Shown: positions 7,180-14,533 of the stretch, one piece after another
Layout of the letters: every line of letters begins with the position of its first letter
Position numbering within the stretch: position 1 is the first letter of the stretch
Source of the DNA: an uncultured Methylococcaceae bacterium
GTDB lineage: Bacteria > Pseudomonadota > Gammaproteobacteria > Methylococcales > Methylomonadaceae
Assembly (NCBI GenBank): GCA_903903365.1
Contig: CAIUYS010000361.1
Location: forward strand, 1-15,899
Direction of reading: 5' to 3'
DNA: 15,899 bases
The notes under the pieces: model-generated
Databases searched by the model: none
What the model saw: the letters and a program-made list of their open reading frames with translations, nothing else
Told to the model about the DNA's origin: nothing
Made by a program: the position numbers and the translations under genes

Positions 7180-9048
7180 ATGAGTACAGTAATCGTTGAC
7201 CCAGTCACTCGAATCGAGGGACATCTGCATATAGAAACCAACGTAGGGACGGATGGCACCATCACCGACGCCTACAGCAGCGGCACTATGTTCCGCGGCA
7301 TTGAGACCATTCTCCACGGCCGTGACCCTCGGGACGCCTGGGCCTTTACCCAGCGCATCTGCGGCGTCTGCACCATCGTTCATGCGATGGCATCGATCCG
7401 CGCGGTCGAAAATGCCTTGCAATACCCTATTCCGAAAAATGCCCGATTGATCCGCAACATCCTCAGCGGAGTCCAGATGGTGCAGGATCAGGTCGTGCAT
7501 TTCTACCAACTGACTTCCCCGGACTGGATGGACGTGGTCTCTGCCTTGGGGGCGGATCCCCAAAAGGCTTCCGATTTGCAGAAGTGCATGTCCAGCCATG
7601 ACAAAAACTCGAAGGACTATTTTGTGGGCATCAAAAATGCGCTGTCCAAATTCGCGCAGCCCGATTCCAAGGGTGTCCGACAACTCGGCATTTTCGGCAA
7701 TGCGTATTGGGGCCACCCGGCCTATAAGTTGCCGCCGGAATTAAACCTGGTCTTGTTCGCCCATTATCTTGAAGCACTGTCCTGGCAACGCGACATGGTC
7801 AAGATCCATACCATCTTCGGCGGCAAAAATCCGCACCCGAATTTTGTCATCGGCGGTACTCCCTGCGCGATCAGTACGGACGTCAATGGAGGGCTAACCC
7901 TTGGCAACACCGCTACCGACGCAAATGGGCTCAAACTGATCGCCGACACGATCACCAAGATGAACGACTTTGTCAACAAAGTGCATCTGCCGGATATGCT
8001 GGCCGTGGCGCGCTTCTACCCGGAATGGTTCACCCTCGGCGAAGGACTGGGCAACTTTCTGACCTTCGGCGATTATCCTCAAGATGATAAACCCAGTTGG
8101 GGATCGACGCCGCCCAAGCTCGCCATTCCCAGCGGCGCCCTTATCTGGCCACGGGACTCCAGTGGCCAGCGCCGGCCGCTCTCGCAATTCAGGCTGACCG
8201 ATGCCGGTGTGGTGCAAGACATCGATCTGAACAACACCAGTGAAATCCAAGAGTTTATCGCCCATTCCTGGTTAGACTATTCGACGGGCAAATCGTCAGG
8301 CTTGCACCCCTATAACGGTGAAACAAAACCGCTCTACACAGGGCCAACCAAGCCGTATGCACCCCATACGCCGGTATGCGATGGCGGAGAGTTACTGTCG
8401 TCCTTTACAGAATACTCCTGGTTGAAGACTCCACGATGGAAAGGCAACGCCATGGAAGTTGGCCCGCTGGCACGCGTGATGATGCTCTATGCAAAGGGCG
8501 ACGCTGCCACGCAACAATTGGTCAACGATTCTCTGGGCCAGATCAAGCAACCCTTATCGGCGATGTTCTCCACTTTTGGCCGCTTGCTGGCTGAAGGGCT
8601 GGACACCAAACTCATCGGCGACATGACCAAAGACTGGTTCGATGAACTGCAGAAAAATATTACGGATGGCGATCACGAGACCCATAATAAAGATCTGTTC
8701 GAGCCGGCCAACAGCGTAAAACCTTGGAAGACCGGGGAATTTAGCGGCGTTGGTTTTACCGAGGCGCCACGCGGCGCGCTTGGCCACTGGGTTAAGATCA
8801 AGGACAGCAAGATCGACAACTACCAATGCGTTGTACCGACGACCTGGAATGCGGCGCCACGTGACCCTGACGGCCAGCCAAGCGCCTATGAAGCGGCGCT
8901 GGGGGACGGCAAACACAAGCTGGCGATTCCCGACCAGCCGCTGGAAATTCTACGCACCATTCACAGTTTCAATCCGTGCATGGCCTGCGCCGTCCATGTC
9001 ATCGACACCCAGACTCAAGAAACCTTAACGGTTAAGGTTACAGGGTGA
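7180..9048 (+). CDS. hupL: [NiFe]-hydrogenase large subunit
   Basis: The catalytic subunit, carrying the Ni-Fe(CN)2CO site for H2 oxidation. The N-terminal motif RIEGH and the L1 motif RICGVCT (C61, C64) are present. The L2 motif reads SFNPCMACAVH (C600, C603), followed by H606, after which the maturation protease should remove 16 residues (V607-G622). D103 (QMVQDQVVHFYQL) and P530-R531 (TEAPRGALGHW) correspond to the active-site canopy residues Asp118 and Pro508-Arg509 of E. coli HyaB. The third carboxylate, Asp574 in HyaB, is Asn598 here (codon aat, 8971-8973). Length 622 fits group 1. The start is supported by aggag (7165-7169), 10 nt upstream. It should fold in the cytoplasm, receive its metal site, and be exported by the Tat signal of the small subunit. 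Confidence 0.96.
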   Translation: MSTVIVDPVTRIEGHLHIETNVGTDGTITDAYSSGTMFRGIETILHGRDPRDAWAFTQRICGVCTIVHAMASIRAVENALQYPIPKNARLIRNILSGVQMVQDQVVHFYQLTSPDWMDVVSALGADPQKASDLQKCMSSHDKNSKDYFVGIKNALSKFAQPDSKGVRQLGIFGNAYWGHPAYKLPPELNLVLFAHYLEALSWQRDMVKIHTIFGGKNPHPNFVIGGTPCAISTDVNGGLTLGNTATDANGLKLIADTITKMNDFVNKVHLPDMLAVARFYPEWFTLGEGLGNFLTFGDYPQDDKPSWGSTPPKLAIPSGALIWPRDSSGQRRPLSQFRLTDAGVVQDIDLNNTSEIQEFIAHSWLDYSTGKSSGLHPYNGETKPLYTGPTKPYAPHTPVCDGGELLSSFTEYSWLKTPRWKGNAMEVGPLARVMMLYAKGDAATQQLVNDSLGQIKQPLSAMFSTFGRLLAEGLDTKLIGDMTKDWFDELQKNITDGDHETHNKDLFEPANSVKPWKTGEFSGVGFTEAPRGALGHWVKIKDSKIDNYQCVVPTTWNAAPRDPDGQPSAYEAALGDGKHKLAIPDQPLEILRTIHSFNPCMACAVHVIDTQTQETLTVKVTG

Positions 9049-9080
9049 TAGCCATGAGATTTCAGAACAAAGGAATTCAG

Positions 9081-11027
9081 ATGAATACAACATCTTTGAT
9101 ATCACGAATCACGTATATTTTAGCGGTTCTTACCTTAACCGCCGCGTCGGGAAGTGCGTTCGCCAACACCGGACGTGCCGGCCAATTGAATAGTTGGTGT
9201 GGCAGCAAACCGGCTGGAACAGCCATTCCACAGCAAAGCCGTCCCTCTACGGCGAATGGATGCAACGAGTGTCATAACCCCGTCCCGGCTTTGAATGCAG
9301 TGGGTTCCGCCTCTACAAGCTGCTCTGGCAGCGGATCCACTACTATTTGTGGTATCGCCGTTAACCAATACTGTATTAAAACCGCTCCAACCAATGCCAG
9401 CATTTCCGCTCCGCCCGCTGGAACGTCGGTTAGTTCAGGCAGCCCGGTGACATTTACAGCGGGTAATGCCACCGACCCCGATGGTTTACCCCTTACCTAC
9501 AATTGGAGCTTTTCAAACGGCGCATCCGCCCAGACTGGTCAAAGCGTAACGGTGCAAAATGTAACCACACCGATCACCGCCACTTTGACCGTCAAAGATG
9601 TGGATGGCAAAGTTGCTACAGTTGCTCCAGGCGCCAGCCTGACCCGTACCGTGGCAGTCAACGCGCCCCCCGCCAACCAGGCTCCGAACGGCATCATCAC
9701 GCCTCCGGCGAACATTGTCCAAGGCCAGTCGGTGACATTCCAAGGCAGTTTCACCGACCCGAACGCGGGCGATACGGTTACCTATAGCTGGAACTTCGGT
9801 GCCAATGCTGTATTTTCACCCGGCAGCACCGCCACGTCGCAGAATCCTGCGGTGACCTTCAACAGCACTGGTACCTTTACCGTTTCCTTGACAGTGACCG
9901 ACAACCAGGGCCTGGCCGACACGACACCTGCGACCGTTAACGTGATCGTCAGTGCGCCGCCGACGACCAACCAGGCTCCGAACGGCATCATCACGCCTCC
10001 AGCGAACATTGTCCAAGGCCAGCCGGTAACATTCCAAGGCAGTTTCACCGACCCGAACGCGGGCGATACGGTTACCTATAGCTGGAACTTCGGTGCCAAT
10101 GCTGTATTTTCACCCGGCAGCACCGCCACGTCGCAGAATCCTGTGGTGACCTTCAACAATACTGGTACCTTTACCGTTTCCTTGACAGTGACCGACAACC
10201 ACGGTTTGGCCGACCTGACACCTGCGACCGTTAGCGTGACCGTCAGTGCGCCGCCCGCATCGAATCTAGTCGCCAATCCCGACAGTTATACGGTGCAGTC
10301 TGGAAAAAGCTTGACTGTGAAAGCTCCTGGGGTTTTGGCAAACGATACCATCCCATCCGGAACCGGCAGACTGAGCGCCAGAGTAGCCACCGGGCCTAGT
10401 AACGCCAGTACATTTGTGTTTAATGTTAATGGTGTAGGTAGTTTCAGCTACGCGCCGAAATCAGGGTTTTTTACCGGTACTGACAGTTTCACCTACACGA
10501 TCAGCAAAGGTAGGCTAACCAGCGCGCCGGCTACAGTCACAATCACGGTAACCCACCCTGCCGGCCCATGTACCGATAAGGATAAGGACGGCTATTCGCC
10601 TGAGGGTGGTTCTTGCGGACCAAAAGACTGCAATGACAACGACCCGAAAATCACTTCTTGTGTCGCAACAAAAGCTTGCATCGATAAGCTATTGGCCAAT
10701 CAGGTCCAGATCGACTCGGCAGTGTGGGATAGTGAAAGCCACCTTAGGGTCACAGGCAGCAAGGCTTCCAAAGGCGCGACCGTGAGTGTTTACGACGCAG
10801 TCTCTGGCGCATTGCTCGGTACGGCCAAGGTTGAAGACTCCGGATTCTGGAAGCTTGAGAAGGAAGGTCTTGCCAAGGTACCTTGCACTGTCAAAGCGGT
10901 GATCAATGGTGCCAGTGGACAGCATGCGGTGGCCGGTGCCCCGGCATCCTGCGGCCGCAGCAGTGCGCCGGCTTCATGCAGCGGGGAGGGGGAATCAGAG
11001 CATGAAGAACATGAAGAGCATGATTAG
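9081..11027 (+). CDS. Secreted PKD-domain protein with CXXCH and MopE-type motif
   Basis: An exported 648-residue protein directly after hupL. It has a Sec signal peptide (about residues 1-28, cut after SAFA) and a single c-type haem attachment motif C61-N-E-C-H65 in a Cys-rich segment. Three PKD/Ig-like beta domains follow (about 102-193, 199-296, 297-394; the last two are near-identical), then a cadherin-like domain starting NPDSYTVQSGKSL (about 395-492). A Cys/Asp-rich MopE-type motif (497-527: DKDKDGY, GGSCGPKDCNDND), one more beta domain and an acidic His/Glu tail complete it. No methionine follows CXXCH, so the distal haem ligand, if haem binds, is unclear. ATG 9081 is chosen because aagga (9070-9074) lies 6 nt upstream and the signal peptide starts there; upstream GTG 9045 overlaps the hupL stop. 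A role as electron acceptor or surface tether for the hydrogenase is inference from position only. Confidence 0.8.
   Translation: MNTTSLISRITYILAVLTLTAASGSAFANTGRAGQLNSWCGSKPAGTAIPQQSRPSTANGCNECHNPVPALNAVGSASTSCSGSGSTTICGIAVNQYCIKTAPTNASISAPPAGTSVSSGSPVTFTAGNATDPDGLPLTYNWSFSNGASAQTGQSVTVQNVTTPITATLTVKDVDGKVATVAPGASLTRTVAVNAPPANQAPNGIITPPANIVQGQSVTFQGSFTDPNAGDTVTYSWNFGANAVFSPGSTATSQNPAVTFNSTGTFTVSLTVTDNQGLADTTPATVNVIVSAPPTTNQAPNGIITPPANIVQGQPVTFQGSFTDPNAGDTVTYSWNFGANAVFSPGSTATSQNPVVTFNNTGTFTVSLTVTDNHGLADLTPATVSVTVSAPPASNLVANPDSYTVQSGKSLTVKAPGVLANDTIPSGTGRLSARVATGPSNASTFVFNVNGVGSFSYAPKSGFFTGTDSFTYTISKGRLTSAPATVTITVTHPAGPCTDKDKDGYSPEGGSCGPKDCNDNDPKITSCVATKACIDKLLANQVQIDSAVWDSESHLRVTGSKASKGATVSVYDAVSGALLGTAKVEDSGFWKLEKEGLAKVPCTVKAVINGASGQHAVAGAPASCGRSSAPASCSGEGESEHEEHEEHD
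9675..10262 (+). repeat. Tandem 294-bp duplication encoding PKD domains 2 and 3
   Basis: Copy 1 (9675-9968) and copy 2 (9969-10262) both start aaccaggctccgaacggc. They differ at only scattered positions (for example cctccggcg/cctccagcg and aacagcact/aacaatact), with more change near the end. The unit is exactly 98 codons, so the duplication added a whole domain in frame. Similarity at the DNA level indicates a recent event or ongoing gene conversion. Confidence 0.9.
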
Positions 11028-11316
11028 AACGTCCTTTCCCCGAAAAAGAGAGTCGCAATAGCAATACCGACATCTAGCTGATGCATGCTGTCGCCCGGGG
11101 TGGTGGGTTACCTTCACCCCGGGCAGGCGGTTGCGATAGGTCGCAGTTCGTAAATGCCCTGTTAAATCAGCATTCGCCAACTTTGATCCAGCAGCTTGAG
11201 TGTATAGCTTGTAAAATCTAAGTTTCAACCCGCACTGGATGCGCTGTCCCTGCGACACCTCCTAACGGCGAGAAGCTGAATGAATATTAACTTAATCAAT
11301 AATTACAGGTGTAGTC
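11028..11316. other. 289-bp gap with a strong GC hairpin
   Basis: No gene is seen between the PKD protein and hupE. The main feature is a perfect 10-bp stem, gcccggggtg (11093-11102) with caccccgggc (11115-11124), around a 12-nt loop. No T-run follows, so it is not a classical terminator. It could stabilise the 3' end of the upstream mRNA, cause partial termination, or be a repeat copy. Confidence 0.55.
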
Positions 11317-11898
11317 ATGAAATCGACGTTTTCTCCAATCTTTATGGTATTAGTTTTTGGGATGTTATCGCCGCTCGCCGAGGCTCATACATTTGGCGCG
11401 CACGGGGCTGGCTGGATCGATGGCTTCGCGCATCCATTTTTGGGGCTTGATCACTTGCTGGCAATGATTGCCGTCGGTGTTTGGGCGGCACAATTGGGTA
11501 GACGGGCAACCTGGCTTGCGCCGCTTGCCTTCGTTAGCGTAATGGCAGGCGGTGCATTGCTGGGTTCACGGGGAGTTGGTCTGCCGCTGCTGGAACCGAT
11601 TATCGCAAGCTCTGTGCTGGTATTAAGTTTGCTGGTCGTCTTCACCGTGCGCTTATCGATTTTGGCAAGCGTCGGTCTGGTTGGTCTTTTTGGATTTTTC
11701 CATGGCTTTGCTCATGGCTTTGAACTGCCCGATACAGCTTCACCCATGCTATACTTTCTGGGCTTTCTGATGGCAACCGCCTTGCTGCACGCTTGCGGGC
11801 TTGGCTTTGGTCTGTCGTCACGAGGTATCAACTGGGCCACGCGTCTGGGTGGTTCGATGATTGCGCTGGGCGGTTTGTACCTCTTGGCAACTGTCTGA
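11317..11898 (+). CDS. hupE: HupE/UreJ family nickel permease
   Basis: An inner-membrane protein that imports nickel (or diffuses Ni2+) for hydrogenase assembly. The 193-residue sequence starts with a cleavable signal ending LAEA, leaving His24 at the new N-terminus, followed by about six hydrophobic helices. Both signature motifs known from Rhizobium leguminosarum HupE are present: HX5DH as HPFLGLDH (about residues 39-46) and FHGxAHGxE as FHGFAHGFE (about 128-136). aggtg (11307-11311) lies 5 nt before the ATG. It sits between the hydrogenase structural region and the endopeptidase gene, consistent with nickel supply for this enzyme. No NikABCDE-type importer is in view. Confidence 0.93.
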   Translation: MKSTFSPIFMVLVFGMLSPLAEAHTFGAHGAGWIDGFAHPFLGLDHLLAMIAVGVWAAQLGRRATWLAPLAFVSVMAGGALLGSRGVGLPLLEPIIASSVLVLSLLVVFTVRLSILASVGLVGLFGFFHGFAHGFELPDTASPMLYFLGFLMATALLHACGLGFGLSSRGINWATRLGGSMIALGGLYLLATV

Positions 11899-11935
11899 TC
11901 GCTTTTCTACTTTTGATATGCAACCCTCATACCAC

Positions 11936-12466
11936 ATGCAAAATAATATTTTAATACTGGCACTGGGCAACCTTCTGCTAAGCGACGATGGCTTAGGTAT
12001 TCGCGCACTGGAAATCCTGCAAGATCGCTATGATCTGCCTGCGACCGTCAAATGTGTTGATGGGGGCGTATTGGGCCTGGAACTCCTCGCTCATGTAGAA
12101 GGAGTGACTCACCTACTCACCATCGATGCCGTGCAGAACGGTCAGGATCCAGGAACTCTGGTGCGCCTGGAGGGAGAGGAAATCCCGAAAAAAATTTCCA
12201 TAAAGCTCTCCATGCACCAGGTCAGTTTTGCGGATATAATGGCGCTTAGTTTGCTGCGGGGAACAGTTCCTCCGCGTTTGGTTGTATGGGGGATTGTGCC
12301 AGCCACGTTGGATTCCGGGGTGGGGCTCTCGCAGCGGGTTGAGGAGCAATTGATTCCTCTCGTGGAAGCGGTGATCGAGGAACTTCGACAGTGGGGCATA
12401 ACCGCATCACCAAGATTAACATCAGGTAGCAGTGATGCCCCTTGTTCCCTTTTCCTGGCACTTTAA
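11936..12466 (+). CDS. hupD: Hydrogenase maturation endopeptidase (HyaD/HupD family)
   Basis: The cytoplasmic protease that clips the C-terminus of the large subunit after nickel insertion. The family fold starts ILILALGNLLLSDDGLGIRA and continues CVDGGVLGLELL, HLLTIDAV and KLSMHQVSFADIM. Of the three nickel-sensing residues known in E. coli HybD (Glu16, Asp62, His93), the Asp (in HLLTIDAV) and His (in SMHQ) are kept, but the Glu position reads Asp (SDDGLG; D18). ATG 11936 gives MQNNILILALGN, matching family N-termini; ATG 11918 is an in-frame alternative. Neither has a clear Shine-Dalgarno, and translation may be coupled to hupE, which stops at 11898. Length is 176 residues, within the family range. 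Its likely substrate is HupL, after H606. Confidence 0.9.
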   Translation: MQNNILILALGNLLLSDDGLGIRALEILQDRYDLPATVKCVDGGVLGLELLAHVEGVTHLLTIDAVQNGQDPGTLVRLEGEEIPKKISIKLSMHQVSFADIMALSLLRGTVPPRLVVWGIVPATLDSGVGLSQRVEEQLIPLVEAVIEELRQWGITASPRLTSGSSDAPCSLFLAL

Positions 12467-12592
12467 TACAATTATTGGACACAGGATCCGTTAAGCCTAA
12501 TGACGATCGTTGGTGGTAATCTCAAAAACTATCAATGTATCGTCGTTTACCAGTGCAACACAATTATCGGATATAAGAGCCGAGCTTAAATT

Positions 12593-12621
12593 CTTAAATG
12601 TCGCTGCGCGAAGTCTATAAT
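12593..12621 (+). promoter_or_regulatory. Possible sigma-70 promoter for hypC
   Basis: A perfect TATAAT (12616-12621) lies 43 bp before the hypC start. The hexamer cttaaa (12593-12598) is 17 bp upstream but matches the -35 consensus poorly. No NtrC/HoxA-type enhancer or -24/-12 element was found. It would allow the hyp genes to be transcribed separately from the structural genes. Confidence 0.35.
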
Positions 12622-12664
12622 CGGCTTCTGTTTAATGATTAACAATTACTTCGGAGATAGGTTA

Positions 12665-12901
12665 ATGTGTCTTGCCGTACCCATGCAGATTACCAAAATT
12701 GAAGGCTATAATGCGCATTGTGTTGTCAAAGGCATTGAGCGGGATGTCAGCCTGTTTTTATTGCAGGATGAAACCATCAAGGTCGGCGATTACCTGTTGA
12801 TTCATGTTGGTTATGCAATTCAAAAAATCAGTGCCGAGGAAGCCATGTCAACCTGGGAACTACTTGATCAAATGTTGGCCGAGGACGAACTCAGTGCATG
12901 A
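12665..12901 (+). CDS. hypC: Hydrogenase assembly chaperone HypC
   Basis: A small cytoplasmic chaperone (78 residues) that works with HypD to assemble the Fe(CN)2CO unit and deliver it to the large-subunit precursor. It starts MCLAVPMQITKIEG; the essential Cys2 directly after the initiator Met is present, as is the family block VGDYLLIHVGYAIQKI. ggag (12653-12656) lies 8 nt before ATG 12665; the in-frame ATG at 12635 would bury Cys2 and is rejected. The stop overlaps the start of hypA, so hypCA are translationally coupled. Confidence 0.95.
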   Translation: MCLAVPMQITKIEGYNAHCVVKGIERDVSLFLLQDETIKVGDYLLIHVGYAIQKISAEEAMSTWELLDQMLAEDELSA

Positions 12902-13244
12902 ACTCTCCTTGTGTGATGACCTGTTAGGACAGGTTATTGCTATTGCCGAAAAACACAAGGCGCAATCCGTTGAAAGTATCACCGTGGCTATTGGTGCTTT
13001 AGCAGGCGTAGAACCTCTCTTGCTTGAAAGCGCCTTTTCACTGGTTAAAGCAGGCACGTTGGCAGAACAGGCTCAATTGATTATGCAAACAGCTCCGGTC
13101 ATCGTGCTTTGCCGAACGTGTGGCACCCAATCCGAGGTTGCCGCCAATCGCTTGTTGTGTAATGCTTGCCAAAGCAATGAAACAACTTTGATAAGCGGTA
13201 ATGAGCTTATCTTGGCCAGTGTCGCCCTTAACTGTCCCGATTAA
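12894..13244 (+). CDS. hypA: Hydrogenase nickel incorporation protein HypA
   Basis: A nickel metallochaperone that hands Ni2+ to the large subunit together with HypB. It has 116 residues. The start is GTG at 12894, overlapping hypC by 8 bp, because this yields the required N-terminus (M)HEL with His2 as nickel ligand. The C-terminal half carries the structural zinc site, two CxxC pairs (CRTCG and CNACQ) spaced as in the family. No independent Shine-Dalgarno is needed if it is coupled to hypC. Confidence 0.94.
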   Translation: MHELSLCDDLLGQVIAIAEKHKAQSVESITVAIGALAGVEPLLLESAFSLVKAGTLAEQAQLIMQTAPVIVLCRTCGTQSEVAANRLLCNACQSNETTLISGNELILASVALNCPD

Positions 13245-13279
13245 TAAATTGAAGATAAAACAAACAAGAGGTAAATTGC

Positions 13280-14134
13280 ATGTGTAATACCTGTGGTTGT
13301 AACATTACACCGGGCAACCGTCCGCTGGTTATGGCAGAAAAACCAAAAAATGGCGTGACGACCGTGTCTGTATTACAAAACTTGTTGTCGCAAAATAATC
13401 ACCAAGCAGACCACAATCGCGCTCATTTTGATGCCAGTAAAGTACTGGTCATTAATTTAATGTCTTCACCGGGTTCGGGTAAAACCGCCTTGCTTGAAGC
13501 GACTATAAAACGCCTGCGTGAGTCATTAAAAATCGCCGTCATCGAAGGCGATCTTGAAACCGAAAATGATACCAAACGAATTCAGGCACAAGGTGTACCG
13601 GCGTATCAAATCACCACCGGCACGGCTTGTCATTTGGATGCGCATTTGGTGCATAATGCCTTGCATCATCTGGCGCTGGATAATCTGGATTTGTTGTTTA
13701 TTGAAAATGTGGGTAATCTGGTTTGTCCTGCCAGTTTTGATCTGGGACATCATCGCAATGTCGTCTTGTTGTCAGTGACCGAAGGTGATGATAAACCCGC
13801 CAAATATCCCGTTATGTTTAGGGCGGCAGATTTGATGTTGATCAGTAAAACCGATTTATTACCTTATCTGGATGATTTTTCCCCAAGTAATGCTGAACAG
13901 AATCTGCATAATCTTGCCAATGATGCACCCGTTATTGAGTTTAGCTCAAAAGACGGTCAAGGTATGGATGCCTGGATAACCTGGTTACTAACCGAAATAA
14001 AAGACTATCAGGCACTGCTGGTAAACAATCAAACACAGCGTCCCAAAGTTCAACAGGACGGGCAATTACTCCATGCTCAACCGGGTAACACGAAGTTTTA
14101 TCCTGTCAGTAATAAAACTGAACATCTTATTTAA
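13280..14134 (+). CDS. hypB: Hydrogenase nickel incorporation GTPase HypB
   Basis: The GTPase that drives nickel insertion. The N-terminus MCNTCGCN carries the CXXCGC high-affinity nickel motif seen in E. coli HypB. The G-domain has SSPGSGKT (residues 62-69), switch region EGDLETENDT (89-98) and SKTDLL (189-194) as the base-recognition motif. The metal site at the dimer interface is C117-H118 plus C149. Length 284 is typical; only modest His enrichment occurs in the linker (residues 40-50), so it is not a strong nickel-storage type. aagagg (13266-13271) lies 8 nt before the ATG. It is the last gene before the repeat block that separates it from hypD. Confidence 0.96.
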   Translation: MCNTCGCNITPGNRPLVMAEKPKNGVTTVSVLQNLLSQNNHQADHNRAHFDASKVLVINLMSSPGSGKTALLEATIKRLRESLKIAVIEGDLETENDTKRIQAQGVPAYQITTGTACHLDAHLVHNALHHLALDNLDLLFIENVGNLVCPASFDLGHHRNVVLLSVTEGDDKPAKYPVMFRAADLMLISKTDLLPYLDDFSPSNAEQNLHNLANDAPVIEFSSKDGQGMDAWITWLLTEIKDYQALLVNNQTQRPKVQQDGQLLHAQPGNTKFYPVSNKTEHLI

Positions 14135-14141
14135 ATTTTTG

Positions 14142-14221
14142 CACCACGAAGACACGAAATTATATTTTTTGTTTTTCTTCGTGCTCTTCGTGCTCTTCGT
14201 GTCTTCGTGGTGAATTTTTTT
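14142..14221 (+). terminator. Inverted 'cacgaag' repeats forming a terminator-like stem
   Basis: Two copies of the 'cacgaag' repeat face each other: 14142-14158 and 14196-14212 are perfect 17-bp reverse complements with a 37-nt loop, followed by aattttttt (14213-14221). Placed 8 bp after hypB, this could act as its intrinsic terminator. The right arm also holds 9-bp tandem ctcttcgtg units. The T-rich start of the block on the other side makes it roughly bidirectional. Confidence 0.6.
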
Positions 14222-14251
14222 AGCGTTTTTCGTAGACAAGACCTTAAAGCG

Positions 14252-14395
14252 GGCTACCAACTTAAGACGGGGCAGTTTGAGGTTAAGCCGTTCGTGGTGA
14301 GCCTGTCGAACCATGAACGACTTAACCGCTCACCCTTCGACAGGCTCAGGACGAACGGTTAAGTCTCGACTATGTCCCGCGTTAAGTTGGTAGCC
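14252..14395. mobile_element. 144-bp palindromic MITE with 8-bp target duplication
   Basis: Ends are perfect 14-bp inverted repeats, ggctaccaacttaa (14252-14265) and ttaagttggtagcc (14382-14395). The element is flanked on both sides by ttaaagcg (14244-14251 and 14396-14403), an 8-bp target-site duplication. The interior is an imperfect palindrome over its full length, including the inverted pair around gagcctgtcgaa (14300-14311) and ttcgacaggctc (14336-14347). No transposase is encoded, so it is non-autonomous. The parent IS family was not identified from the ends. Confidence 0.88.
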
Positions 14396-14404
14396 TTAAA
14401 GCGT

Positions 14405-14489
14405 GACGGGGGTTGCAAACCCCGACCGGCATGGAAGTTAAATTTTTTGTTTTTCTTCGTGTTCTTCGTGTCTTCGTGGTGAATTTTTT
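14405..14489 (-). repeat. Composite dispersed repeat, copy between hypB and hypD
   Basis: Read on the minus strand: caccacgaagacacgaag repeats, an AAAAACAAAAAA run, then aacttccatgc, then the palindrome module (ggggtttgcaacccc). The module order is the same as in the copy at 15691-15785. It starts directly after the target duplication of the MITE. The T-run at 14484-14489 follows the end of the repeat. Confidence 0.7.
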
Positions 14490-14533
14490 AATGTTTTACG
14501 TGGACAAAACTTAACATCATTTGAGCCAATACT

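Noticed and set aside
7156..7716. 186-codon antisense frame over the start of hupL
   Set aside because: It is the complement of the strongly conserved L1 region of the hydrogenase; antisense frames are expected in GC-rich genes.
10569..10661. Dockerin (cellulosome) module in the PKD protein
   Set aside because: The Asp-rich segment has paired cysteines and DCNDND, fitting the MopE-type metal-binding motif better than the duplicated dockerin loop; no cohesin is nearby.
14176..14212. CRISPR-like short repeats near hypB
   Set aside because: These are 9-bp ctcttcgtg tandem units inside a dispersed repeat; no spacers and no cas genes.
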